Source of the DNA: Carallia brachiata
Taxonomy: Eukaryota > Streptophyta > Magnoliopsida > Malpighiales > Rhizophoraceae
NCBI GenBank assembly: GCA_021464245.1
Contig: JADCRB010000013.1
Coordinates: 689,424-753,423 of the forward strand
Length of the DNA stretch: 64,000 bases
Direction: 5' to 3'
In this document: positions 10,793 to 20,985 of the stretch, piece by piece
Position numbering within the stretch: position 1 is the first letter of the stretch
Layout: every line of letters starts with the position of its first letter
Notes under the pieces: generated by a model
What the model was told of the DNA's origin: nothing
Database searches by the model: none
What the model saw: only the letters and a program-made list of their open reading frames with translations
Made by a program: the position numbers and the translations under genes

Positions 10793-11952
10793 CTTGGTGG
10801 ATGTTGTCACAGCAATGATTTTTCCATTCCCGTTTTCCCCATTAGCGACAATAGATGGTCCAACTCCTTCTGGTCCAAATATAACTGTCTGAATACAATG
10901 ACCAGACTTTTTATAATAAAACTCCACACGAACAGCTCTCACAAGCACTACATGTGAAGAGAACCCAGCAGCAGAATCAGGATGGGAAGAAAAATAAGGC
11001 TCGCTCCAATAGGCTGCCCATGATGATTAACAACAATACCAACATTGTCCACCAACAAAAGCACCGCCTTCTCCTTCCTCAACAACTTAAGCAGAGGCAA
11101 GCGAGCCTCATCCGGTAACCTAAATATCACACCACTTTGGCCAGTAACAGATGAAAACAAACTCTACCCATTTGCTGTACCGACAATGATGGAATCATTA
11201 AGCCAGACCATGGTCTTAACCCCATCGATACATTACATTTCCTTCAAAAGTACAAGAGACCCATTTACAGCATATCGATGTCCCGATCAATCGTGCCTAA
11301 TCTACTATTGCCAAGACGAAGCTCCGTCAGTATCAGTCTCTTACCACACAAAATGGCAAAAAGATAGGCATTACCTTGGCAATCAGGCGGTTCGGGTTCT
11401 CTAGTTTTAGCTCCATTAACTTTAATAACAGCACCCAACTTCCAAAAAAGCCGCTGACTCGCAGTCGAAGACTCCAAGCCACCAGTAGAACCAACCGATA
11501 GTCTACTATACTTGGACTCACTTGTTGTAATTCTTCTCGAAATGACAGAAACGCCTTAGAAAAGGCTCAATCTTTTGACGGGCTGAGCGAGAAGCCAATC
11601 CGCCAAAAACAAAGACCCATCGAACAGGACAATAAACTTCTCAATCCCGCGGAGAACAATCACCGTTTCCACCGCAGAATCCCCGACATATACACTTGAC
11701 AGAAGCGAAACGCTTCTTTTGAGGGAGGCATTGGTTTCTCCATCATCATCATCATCACCATCAACATCTTTAGGGTTAGGGTTTGCGGAGAGCAAAAGAA
11801 GAGATCCAGAGTGGGTGCCGACGTAGATGATAGTCTGGGAATCGGAAAGGCAACAAACGGCCAGAGATCAAATAGAAGTGCCGCCTGAGTTAGTTGGTGG
11901 ACAGATCGTAGGTGGAAAGCGGTTCCAGTACGCTCCAATCTGACCTGGACAT
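10793..11952 (-). CDS. VPS3: VPS3 exon 1 (CNH domain), disrupted
   Basis: Encodes the N-terminal beta-propeller-like CNH region. Recognisable stretches in order are TIIYVGTHSGSLLLLSA, VYVGDSAVETVIVL, GAVIKVNGAKT, GKRLILTEL, DGVKTMVWLNDSIIVGT, SVTGQSGVIFRLPDE, VLLLVDNVGIVV and KKSGHCIQTVIFG. A GAT-repeat tract (about 11,736-11,765) gives a run of Asp. Four in-frame stops and about three frameshifts interrupt it. The 3' junction reads AAG|GCAGAT, so the donor is GC rather than GT. The next exon continues in phase. Confidence 0.85.
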
Positions 11953-12180
11953 CAATATTCTATTCTGGACTGGCTAGCAACAACTAACCAACAAGCAAGC
12001 AAAGCAAGGGACCTGGCTGTCTGGAACGACAACGCGGCGGCGCCGCCGTCGATGTTTACGACTTTTTGTAGAAAATGTAAAATGCCTTCTCCAAGCGCTG
12101 CTCTGAGTTTCATTCGACGACGTCGTAGGGGTGACTTTTTCGAAAGTAAAAGTCAAAGCCAACTGCCAACCAGACAAAGG
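11953..12180 (-). promoter_or_regulatory. Upstream/5' leader region of the VPS3 locus
   Basis: A GC-richer patch just upstream of the VPS3 ATG, with CGG/CGC triplets around 12,031-12,050. It fits a core promoter or 5'-UTR of a housekeeping gene. No convincing TATA box was seen. Short open frames here, rich in Arg codons on both strands, look like by-products of the triplets and are not called. Confidence 0.4.
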
Positions 12181-12230
12181 GACTTAGGCTCTGTTTGTTT
12201 TATTGGGAAATTGATGGTTAAAATCAGTTA

Positions 12231-12968
12231 TGCTCTGTTTGTTCACCAGTTAGAATAGGAAAAAAAAAAGAAAAAATATTCTTTCCTACGTTTGGGAAGA
12301 TGAGAGGAAAAACTGTACAACACTATTTGTCAAGCTGTCACATCAAGTGAAGAAAGTGAAAAAAAAAAAGATTAGTAAAGTGAGATTATATTTTTTTTAC
12401 AAAAAAATTATCTAAATACCCTATCTCTACATCTCTCAACCACAAAATTCAATCCTTTCTCTACATCATCATTTTTTTTAACGTATGTTAGAAATTTTTA
12501 TATACCTATTTAGTACTAATATAACATATAATTAGTATTTCAAACAACAAATACTGTCTCCCCACGTTAGAGAATGGCCAAAAAAATTTTTACAAAGAAA
12601 AGAAGAAGATGTGATGACGTGACTAGAGGAAAAAAAAAAACCAAACCAGCATGGACGAGGTGGCCAACGTGCATTTACAACATAGATTTACCAACTCCAG
12701 TGTAACAAGTGGCACAAAAAGTTAAAAAATGATTATTCAAGTCAATAGGGTTAATATGGTAATTTTACATATTATTACTTTTTCATACAATCCAAACATA
12801 TTTAATTTACTTTCTAATCATTTTCTTTCCTACATAATCATAATCTATCCAAATAACGGATTCATTTACTTTTCTTTCTCACAACTTTCTTATCAAATCA
12901 CTTTCTTTCTCATCACTTTCTTTCCCATCAAATTCTTACAATCCAAACAAACTATCAGGGAAAAAAAA
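12231..12968. mobile_element. Possible non-autonomous DNA-transposon remnant
   Basis: The left edge reads ctctgtttgttcacc and the right edge aatccaaacaaact, an inverted relation typical of plant GTTTG-ended elements. The interior is AT-rich and repetitive with no coding capacity. The termini are too diverged to set exact ends or a target-site duplication. Confidence 0.3.
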
Positions 12969-13130
12969 TCATCTTTTAAGATAGTTTTTAGTTTAATAAG
13001 AAAAAGGAAATTGTTTCTAATTACATAAAAAAAAAAAGTTATGAAACCCACATTATTTCCACACTCACCAAATCAGCAAAAAATATATATACAAAATGAA
13101 AATATATAAATGCCTTTATTCTATTTCTAT

Positions 13131-13747
13131 TAGAAGTGTCAAAATCTAACTTAACTCAATGGGTTGATCCGAATCCGCCCGGTAAAATACTACCCGAACC
13201 GAACTCAAAAAATAGCCTAACTTGAAATGACCCGAGCTCGAAATGACCCGAAAATCTTGGATCAAATCCGAACCCAACCCTAATTCGACCCGTCTAATTT
13301 GAACTTTTTTTTTTTAAGGGAACAAAAAAATTTAACATATTTTATATTATAAAAAGTATAGATTCTGCTATTTTCAATATAAATCTTAATTATAAATTTT
13401 TTTTAGAATATTTTAAAATTTTTTACACAGTTTTAAATTTTATTTTTATTTTTTAGAATATTTTAAAAGAAACTTCTTCAATTATTTTTTAATCATATAA
13501 TTATCTTTAATTTTTAAGAATTTTTAGCAAAATTTTTTAAATTTTCAAAATTTTTAATAAAAAATGTCATGACATCATTTTTCATGACGTGACCAACTCG
13601 TTGATTGACTCAAATCTGCACCGAACCCGAAGTGACCCAACTCAAAATGATCCGAAGATAACTTGACACATAAGTAATCCAAGTAAAAGTGACCCAAACC
13701 CAAAACGACTCAATCCGAACCTGACCCGATAACTCATTTTGACATCT
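13131..13747. mobile_element. MITE-like element with ACCCGA-rich ends
   Basis: The left end is agtgtcaaaatctaactt. The right end is the inverse type, ending cattttgacatct, so about 10 bp (TGTCAAAAT) is inverted. Both subterminal regions are full of short CCGAACC/GACCCGA words, a pattern common in plant non-autonomous DNA transposons. The centre is AT-rich. There is no open frame of note. Confidence 0.55.
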
Positions 13748-14489
13748 ATAATTTCTACTCAAAACCGCTTGTTTTATCTTTTTTTTTTGGGGGGTGGGAT
13801 TGATTTTGCTTTTCAACTTTGAATCAAGTTTTTGCTCTGCTTAGGGAAAGTAAATCACAGGTCAATCTTATTAAAGAAACTCAACACATGACGTCCTCTT
13901 TGTTCTTTCTTGTCCATTTTTATTAAGTCATTCTTATCCAAAATGAACAATTAATGGTAATTACAGATGAATTTTTTCACAAAACTCAATTTTTACACAA
14001 AAAACTATTGAAATCTAGCTCTTCTGATGATATATCCTACCCTTTTAAGGAAATTGTATATAAATTAGAAACTATTGAGTTGAAGACCCATTTGCTTGTT
14101 TGTTGATTCGCTTTTGTTTTTCTATACCATCAAGCCAAAATTTCCAACCTTAGCGACAAGAAAAGCATATTGAAGCGCCAAAGCTATAACGAATCTAGGA
14201 GCTAACTTCCCCTTTTTCCTTCTCACAACCCTAACTGTTATTTTCTTTTAGCTTATACTATATGCATTCAAGTCTTTTGCTAAAATAAAAAAAAACGGAA
14301 CCCATGAAATACGAACTTGTTTGGCAATCACACATATAGAACTATTTTGGCTCGTTTCTTCTCTTCGAAAAAAGAGGTGGATCTAACTCATGCACTTGAG
14401 TTGGAATATGCTGACATCTAAATCGAATGTAGTTCTATTTTTTTAGAACATGAGGAAAATAGATTTGCATTAAAACTCAGATTATGTAC
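13748..14489. other. Intergenic, nothing recognised
   Basis: AT-rich sequence. No exon, RNA gene or clear transposon end was recognised. Confidence 0.5.
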
Positions 14490-15110
14490 AAAAAGGGCTA
14501 GCTCAGAGAGCCAACACCATCATTTTTAGGGCAAATAAATAGGTCACCCTGTTATACACAATCCAACCCATTATAGTAGTAACCCAACTCTGATAGAAAC
14601 CATACAAGCCAAAATTAGCCCAGTCCCAGGCCCGTAGCCTGAGAAGTAGAAAGACTCATATGAAGCTAGAGGCCCAAAGGCTCACTAGAAGGGAGTCTAG
14701 AAGCCAGAAGCTTCCGGAGTCTCTGCTGTGCACAGCAATGACAACCCGAAAATTCAGGAAAGGCGATGGAACCTAAAGGGCCAACGGCGGCGAAACTGCT
14801 AGAAAAGCCCAAGCGCCAGCCAGAAAGCGCATACAGAAATTAAAGCTGCAGAGCAGAGGTGAGCCAGCCGTAGGAGGGCCAAGACAAAACTGGCGACCAA
14901 AAGCTCGGGAGGACTGAAGCAAGGCTCGATCCTAGCCAAGCAGCAAAGCAGGGGGAGAAACCGATAGAACTACAGGGACCAACCACAACCAAAACCCTGC
15001 TCACAAGCAGCACAGAGATGAATGGCCCTAGTAGAACCACAGAAAGCTGGCGGTGCGCAACGAGATACTCTTGGCGCACGATAGCCTTCCTAGGGTGTAT
15101 GACAACCGAC
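14490..15110. other. GC-rich island, possible retroelement remnant
   Basis: About 600 bp clearly richer in G+C than its surroundings, bounded by AT-rich DNA. The minus strand has a 79-codon open stretch (14,840-15,079) rich in Leu/Ser/Val with no motif I recognise. On the minus strand the end near 14,490 looks like a transcript tail (TTGTACATAATC, TTTTAATGC), which would suit a LINE or processed insert. This is not proven. Confidence 0.3.
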
Positions 15111-16284
15111 TTTTTACTGAAATGTAGCTCTGAGCTCTCTGTACGTTTAAATGTTGTGAAATATGTACTTTATTGAATAATGTCTCTCTCTTCTTTTTTT
15201 TTGGTCCTAAATAATATCTCTTTCTTATGCTTATTTATGGATATAGGTCATCTTTGTGGGGCTTTTGTAGTTGAAGTTAGCACAATTCATCTGATTACTG
15301 GTCAAATTGCTAATAAAGATAATTTAACTAGATTGATGTTAGTTTTGCAAAAGGAAATAATCAGTCAGGTTTGGAAAGTTGTATATTTTTTCTCATTTAA
15401 GGTGGAGATGTTCTAGGTAAGTTACTAATAAATATGATTTTAATGTTCTCTATGCCAATTGTAGTTTTAAAAAGGTTCTGTGTATTTATGTTGCTAATTT
15501 GTGGTCCTAAGTAGGGAATTATAGGATCCTGAGCAAAAATAGCAACAATAGTTTGTATTATTTTACATTTGTTCATAATATCTCTTTTTTATTGTACTGC
15601 ATTTGTGTATCAAATTAGCACGAGCAATAAAAAAAAAAGACACTAACAACCTAATATTTGTAATTTTTGTGCTCTTCCAATTTGTTAGTTTATTGTTGAT
15701 TGAACAAAACTTGTAATCAATCGTGGTAATAATAACCAAACAAGTACTTTAGGCATCAAACTCACAGAGAACGAATACTAATTAAGATTGTAAGTTTATT
15801 TCAGAATAAACTCAGCTAAAATTAAGATTTAAAGTTGAAATTGATTTAAAAAAATAATTAAAAGTAATCAAATAATATAATTTAATTAACTGAAGAGAAA
15901 TAGCAATTACAATCTAAAATTGAGATTTCTTTAATTCAAGAAAAGACTGAGATTTAGGATTTCACCTAATCCAACAGTTTAATTTTAGTCCTATTTAACG
16001 TTAATGCTTTATTTGTGTTGTGAGAATTGTTGGAAAATTCACACCTCATGCATACATTAAGAAATTGTTACTAAGTGTGAATTTATGTTTTGATGATGAG
16101 TGTTTTGATAATGAGTTATGAACCAATATAATATAAGTATAAGTGAATTTCATTTGTATGTTCTTCAAGTATACAATTCAGGTTCAAGAAGTCCAAAGAG
16201 GTATACATATGCCATCTTACACGTGCATTGAAGAGAAAGATCACATTGGGCCTTATTAAGCTACTATCTTAGAAAGACAACATA
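15111..16284. other. Intergenic; degraded repeat at 15,690-16,030
   Basis: There is no gene with recognisable homology. The part at 15,690-16,030 (caaactcacagagaacga ... gatttcacctaatcc) has the same word order as the reverse complement of the non-coding insertion in viral ORF2 (e.g. 26,200-27,530). This suggests a distant relative of that repeat in the opposite direction. Confidence 0.35.
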
Positions 16285-17204
16285 CAATATTTTGCAAACC
16301 ATAGAATAAATGACTATTTGTGCATCTGCATATAGACATCGAAATAATATAGAAAAAGCTATTGCTTGGAGTTTAATAGCAGGATTTACTGGCTCATTAA
16401 AAGGCTGGTGGGACAACTATTTATTTCAATCCGAAAAAGATTATATTATAAACTCTCAAAAAACTGTACAAGTCTCTATAACAGACCCTACAACTTCGAC
16501 AGTAATAATAGTACAAGATGAATTACAAGATAATGCTGCTACTGTACTAATATTTGCAATAACTAAATATTTTTTAAGAGAACCTAAACAATAATAGGAT
16601 AACTCTTCTGAAATATTAAATATTCTTAGATGCCCTTCATTACAAGATTTTAGATGGTATAAGTATATGTTTTTACAAAAAGTATTTACTAGAACAGATT
16701 GTAATCAAACATATTGGAAATAAAAAATTTATAACCGGATTACCTAAATTATTTGGAGAAAAAGTGAAACAAAGAATAAGAAATACTAATGATAATAATA
16801 TACCATATGAACAATTATCTTACGGGGATCTTATAACTCATATAAACAATGAAGGATTAAGTTTATGTACTGACTTAAAGTTTAAAGCAAAACTTAAAAA
16901 TGAATTAGCACAAAATAGAAAAAAATTAGGAGATTTTTGTCGGCAATATAGATATGAAACTATTATAGCACCCTCTACATCCAGAAAAAAGAAATATAAA
17001 AGGTATAAGAAATCTTATAAAACATATAGAAAATATAAGAATAAAAAACAAGAATATTTACCTAAACATACAAAAAGAAAATCATATAAAAATAAACATA
17101 AAAATAAACAACCTGATAAAAGTAATAAAAAGGATATAGTATGCTATAAATGTGGAAAACCTGGTCATTATAAAATTCAATGTAAATTAAAAGACAAAAT
17201 ATAG
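16285..17204 (+). pseudogene. Endogenous pararetrovirus type A: coat protein, inverted arm
   Basis: A plus-strand fossil of the coat-protein part of a Caulimoviridae polyprotein. Landmarks in order are IEKAIAWSLIAGFTGS, LKGWWDNYLF, SLQDFRWYKYMFLQKVFTR (about 16,631-16,690), a Lys/Tyr-rich basic tail and a CCHC knuckle at the end. A TAG near 16,594 and a frameshift near 16,720 break the frame. Homology begins abruptly at about 16,285. It mirrors the minus-strand copy at 20,990-21,890. Caulimoviridae coat proteins package the genome and carry this knuckle (family knowledge). Genus is uncertain. Confidence 0.85.
17142..17183 (+). other. CCHC zinc knuckle (type A, inverted arm)
   Basis: Reads CYKCGKPGHYKIQC, the C-x2-C-x4-H-x4-C pattern with all four ligands present. 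It lies at the C-terminus of the coat protein, as in Caulimoviridae and retroviral Gag. Confidence 0.92.
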
Positions 17205-18278
17205 ACTTTAGACATGGATAAAGAATTAAAAGATAAAATTTTAAATATAATAGATGATACCTTTGATTCTGAATTTTCATCAGAAGATAATGAATTGAAT
17301 ATTATAAAATTTGGATTTGAAACATAATATTCAAGTGATAGTGATAATTCTGGCTTATGTTGTAATATTGAATGTGGACATATAAATGTTATTACAAATA
17401 ATAATAAAACCAGTTTAATGCTTGAAATAATTGATAAAATTTCAGACCCTGAAATCAAAAAGGAATATCTAACAAAATTAAAAACTGAATTATTAGAACA
17501 ACCTAAAAAGGAATGAGAACCATACTCACTAAGAAACATATGGAACGAAGGAATAAAACAACAACAAAGTAATAAATCTTCAATAACTCTAGAAGAATTA
17601 AAAGAAGAAGTAAGACAAAACAAAAGGGAAATATATATTTTAAAAAATGAAATAAAAGAATTAAAAACTTTAGTAATAAATAATGATAAAGGAAAACAAA
17701 ACGAAGAATCGAGTTATTTAAATCTAATAAATAAAATAGAATATAAAAAATGGTATGTAAAGATAAAATTAGTAGTAAATAATGAATGCACTAAAGAATT
17801 AATAGCATTAGTAAACTCAAGAGCAAATTTAAATTGCATATAAGAAGGAATAATTCCAACACAATATTATGAAAAAACAACAGTGATACTTCGAGGAGCT
17901 AATGAAAATAAAATGAATATTTTATATAAATTATCTAATGCTCATATATGCAATAAAGGAATATGTTTTAAAAATGTATTTATATTAGTTAGAGATTTAT
18001 CACAAGCTATAATATTAGGAACCCCTTTCTTAACTGAAATATACTCTTTTTATGTAACACCTAAAGGAATTATTACTACAATATTAGAAAAAGAGATATG
18101 TTTTGAATTTTTACATACTCCTGAAATTAAAGAAATAAATTTACTAAAAACTGAAACTATATATAATAAAAAGGAAATTCTTTTAATACAAAAACAAAAA
18201 CAAATAAAATATTTAAATCAAGAAATACAATATAAGCAAATTAGTGATCAATTTAAATTTATCTACAAATTCTATTGA
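17205..18278 (+). pseudogene. Type A: spacer and retropepsin-like protease, inverted arm
   Basis: It starts with an acidic spacer (MDKELKDKILNIIDD; SGLCCNIECGHINVI; coiled, Lys/Glu-rich tail). The aspartic-protease region follows. Its active-site position reads ALVNSRANLNCI, so neither the catalytic Asp nor the Gly of the D-[ST]-G triad is present. The flap/C-terminal part includes ILGTPFLTEIY and YVTPKGIITTILE. In-frame stops lie at about 17,326, 17,514 and 17,841. RT does not follow; the fragment ends about 18,278. Confidence 0.82.
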
Positions 18279-18320
18279 TCTACAAATAGAATTTCTTGAT
18301 TTATTGTATTTCTTCTTGAT
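18216..18320. repeat. Nested fold-back at the end of the plus-strand viral arm
   Basis: AATCAAGAAATACAATA (18,216-18,232) is inverted at 18,302-18,320 with a 2-3 base bulge. Inside it, AAATTCTATT (18,267-18,276) pairs with AATAGAATTT (18,285-18,294). It marks the point where the viral arm stops matching its mirror copy. Confidence 0.75.
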
Positions 18321-19264
18321 GGAAATATTATTTCAACATTATCATTCTTGATTCATATATTATTTCAAAGATGGTTGCTAAGGTAGCATTGGGCAGATAA
18401 ATAAAAGAAAAATAAAATTAAAATGAAAGTAAGGACAAGTACAGGGGGTAGTTTTACTTGTCGGTTGGACGTCAGAAGCGAAAGTGTTTGGACGTCGTTT
18501 GCAGAATTGCAGCAAAAAGCATGGACTGCGTGGTGTGGTCTCTCCCAACAACATCCACAAAATTCCAAATTCATTAACGACTCTGTCTGGCTATACAGCC
18601 GTCGTTTATGCTATCTAATGATTACCTACCACTGTCACTCTGGTTGGCACCACACCCCACCAGAAAATTGAACTACTTTTTTTGTTTTAAAAAAATATTT
18701 AATAAAATTTTTTAAGTGAAACATAAATAATATATATTATTAGACAAAATAAAATAAAAAAATTATTAAATATTATTAAATGAAACACGTCATTATTTCA
18801 AAAATGAAACACCATCGTTGTCTTTTTTTTATTTGTAAAAATGAAAATATTTAGCAACTAAGAGGAGAAATCAAAGACTACAACATTTTCTAACTATCTC
18901 TCTTTTTTTTTTTTTTTTTTTGTATTGGAATGATTTTCCAACTAGTAAGTTAAATATATATCATAATAAGACAATCAATTCTTTTTTGAACAAAAAAAAA
19001 AAACAAAGACAATTAATTCTTATATAATATTCATACGATAAAGATAAACACGACATTTGCTAAGTTCATAATATTTTATTATTTTCCTTATTGAAGTACT
19101 CAGTTGTAGATTTCTAGTACAAATTATCTTGTTCCCCCAATATGCCTACACCCTGCACAATGTAAATATCGTCTTAGTTTTACCTCAAACAAAGGATTAA
19201 TTGGAAACATATATTCAGAATTTTTTAAAAATGATTTATTTTACTACAATTAAAATTTGTCTGA
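18321..19264. other. Spacer between inverted viral arms, no gene recognised
   Basis: A mildly GC-richer stretch at 18,420-18,670 has an 82-codon open frame without recognisable motifs. The rest is AT-rich with a long T-run at 18,902-18,921. No element ends were identified. Confidence 0.45.
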
Positions 19265-19648
19265 TGGCATTTATTAATTTTACTTTTTTTTAGTTAGTAA
19301 AATTTTGTTATAATATAATATCACACAATTTATTTTTTTAATTTTTATTTTAAATAAACTTTACTTATTATATAATATAAGATTATAAATAAATTATAAT
19401 TATTAAAAAATATGAGTTAAATTAAAAAATATTTTATCTGATTTATTATCTTTTTTGTTTCTAGTACATACAAATTTTAAGCATCAGTTATTTTGTTTGT
19501 CAAATCAAAGCCACAACATTAAAATTCAATCGTAAACACGTTTTATCTTATAAAATATAACTTTTTTGTCCGGGGGGTTGGGAATTGTATATTTTAAATA
19601 AGAGCTATGATAGATTGAAAAGAAAAAGGAAAGAAAAAGAGAAATGAT
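19265..19648. repeat. Flank repeat, left copy
   Basis: Direct repeat of 23,110-23,462 (and of about 48,775-49,108 in A2). Shared landmarks are tttattaattttacttttttt, ttatctgatttattatcttttttg and ttgggaattgtatattttaaataagag. It lacks coding sequence and seems to be flanking host DNA duplicated on both sides of the viral insert. Confidence 0.85.
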
Positions 19649-19920
19649 CAGCTTTTAAGATGCCTGCTATAGACCCTAGTTCACCTATTATTACTCAAAA
19701 AGATATTAGAAATATACATCATCAGTCTAATTATACTAATAAAACATTGCATACCATAACTCAACAATTAAACAATATAGAATCAAATATAGCCTCTTTT
19801 ATTCCCCAAAAAGATAAACCTTCTTCATCTGCATCACAATTTTCAAAATTAAAAATAGATCAACCTTTATTTCAAATACCTGAAGTTCTTCCATCATTAT
19901 ATTTAAAACAAATATTTTAG
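19649..19920 (+). pseudogene. Type A: short coat-protein N-terminal fragment
   Basis: Plus-strand fragment with ITQKDIRNIHHQSNY, TITQQLNNIESNIASF, FIPQKDKPSSSASQFSKL and LFQIPEVLPS. It is the mirror of 22,230-22,480 on the minus strand. It ends at a TAG at 19,918-19,920, just before the inversion junction. Confidence 0.85.
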
Positions 19921-19953
19921 TTCATTTAAAAGAATAAATAGATCAACCTTTAT

Positions 19954-20440
19954 TTGATTTAAATATTTTATTTGTTTTTGTTTTTATATTAAAAGAATTT
20001 CCTTTTTATTATATATAGTTTCAGTTTTTAGTGAATCTATTTCTTTAATTTCAGGACTATGTAAAAATTCAAAATATATCTCTTTTTCTAATATTGTAGT
20101 AATAATTCCTTTGGGTGTTACATAGGAAGGGTATATTTCAGTTGATAAAGGGGTTCCTAATATTATAGCTTGTGAGAAATCTTTAACTAATATAAATACA
20201 TTTTTAAAACATATTCCTTTATTGCATATAAGAGCATTAGATAATTTATATAAAATATTCATTTTATTGTCATTAGCTCCTCGAAGTATCACTGTTGTTT
20301 TTTCATAATATTGTGTTGGAATTATTCCTTCTTGTATGCAATTTAAATCTGCTCCTGAGTCTACTCATGCTATTAATTCTTTAGTGTATTCATTATTTAC
20401 TACTAATTTTATCTTTACATACCATTTTTTATATTCTGTT
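19954..20440 (-). pseudogene. Type A: protease remnant (A1)
   Basis: The active-site region reads VDSGADLNCIQEGI, so the D-S-G triad is present, but the codon two before the Asp is a stop (TGA). The downstream part holds ILRGANDNKMNILYKLS, FILVKDFSQAIILGTPL and YVTPKGIITTILEKE. This arm pairs with the plus-strand copy ending at 18,226. RT is absent, because the fragment is cut at the inversion junction. Confidence 0.83.
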
Positions 20441-20519
20441 TTATTTATTAGATTTAAATAACTTGATTCTTCATTTTCTTTTCCTTTATCATTATTCATT
20501 ACTAAAGTTTTTAATTCTT

Positions 20520-20985
20520 TTATTTCATTTTTTAAGTATCTATTTCCCTTTTGTTTCGTCTTACTTCTTCTTTTAATTCTTCTAGAGTTATTGAAGATTT
20601 ATTACTTTGTTGTTGTTTTATTCCTTCGTTTCATATGTTTCTTAGTGAGTATGGTTCCCATTCCTTTTTAGGTTGTTCTAATAATTCAGTTTTTAATTTT
20701 GTTACATATTCCTTTTTGATTTCAAGGTCTGAAATTTTATCAATTATTTCAAGCATTAAATTGGTTTTATTATTATTTGTAATAACTTTTATATGTCTAC
20801 ATTCAATATTACAACATAAACCAGAATTTTCACTATCACTTGAATATTCAGTTTCAAATCTAGATTCTGCAATATTCAATTCGTTACCTTTTGATGAATA
20901 TTCAGAATCAGAGGCATCATCTATTATATTTAAAATTTTATCTTTTAATTCTTTATCCATGTCTAAAGTCTGTATTTTGTCTTTT
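20520..20985 (-). pseudogene. Type A: spacer between coat protein and protease (A1)
   Basis: Acidic and helical: MDKELKDKILNIIDDASDSE, SSDSENSGLCCNIECRH, LMLEIIDKISDLEIKKEYV, then a Lys/Glu-rich coiled segment. Open from about 20,960 to 20,631, then broken. It matches the plus-strand arm and the A2 copy (46,173-46,658), which is open for 161 codons. Confidence 0.75.

Larger units (their letters stand above)
366..11952 (-). pseudogene. VPS3: VPS3-type CORVET subunit (Vps39/TRAP1 family), broken copy
   Basis: Thirteen colinear exons encode a plant VPS3-like protein. VPS3 is the CORVET-specific subunit that tethers endosomal/prevacuolar membranes before fusion (family knowledge). Exon 1 carries the N-terminal CNH-type domain. 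Exon 2 (DLLRKKIFMKAISLVEEL, EEAVDHFL) starts the Vps39/clathrin-repeat part. The C-terminal exons end in the conserved CDSCHAHLGTKLFAMFP segment. The start is taken at the ATG at 11,952, followed by VLEPLSTYDLSTN, which fits family N-termini. Decay: in-frame stops at 11,868-11,870, 11,556-11,558, 11,233-11,235, 11,164-11,166 and 3,126-3,128. Frameshifts lie near 11,905, 11,265, 10,997, 8,535, 6,560, 3,930 and 833. Because splice sites are well kept, base-calling error could explain some lesions, but the substitution-type stops point to a pseudogene. The final exon is not in the window. Identity is firm; functional status is not. Confidence 0.88.

Noticed and set aside
11736..11765. Trinucleotide microsatellite as an independent repeat feature
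   Set aside because: It codes for an Asp run inside VPS3 exon 1 and is short.
15180..15416. 78-codon plus-strand open frame
   Set aside because: AT-rich, with no motif or homologous context; compatible with chance.
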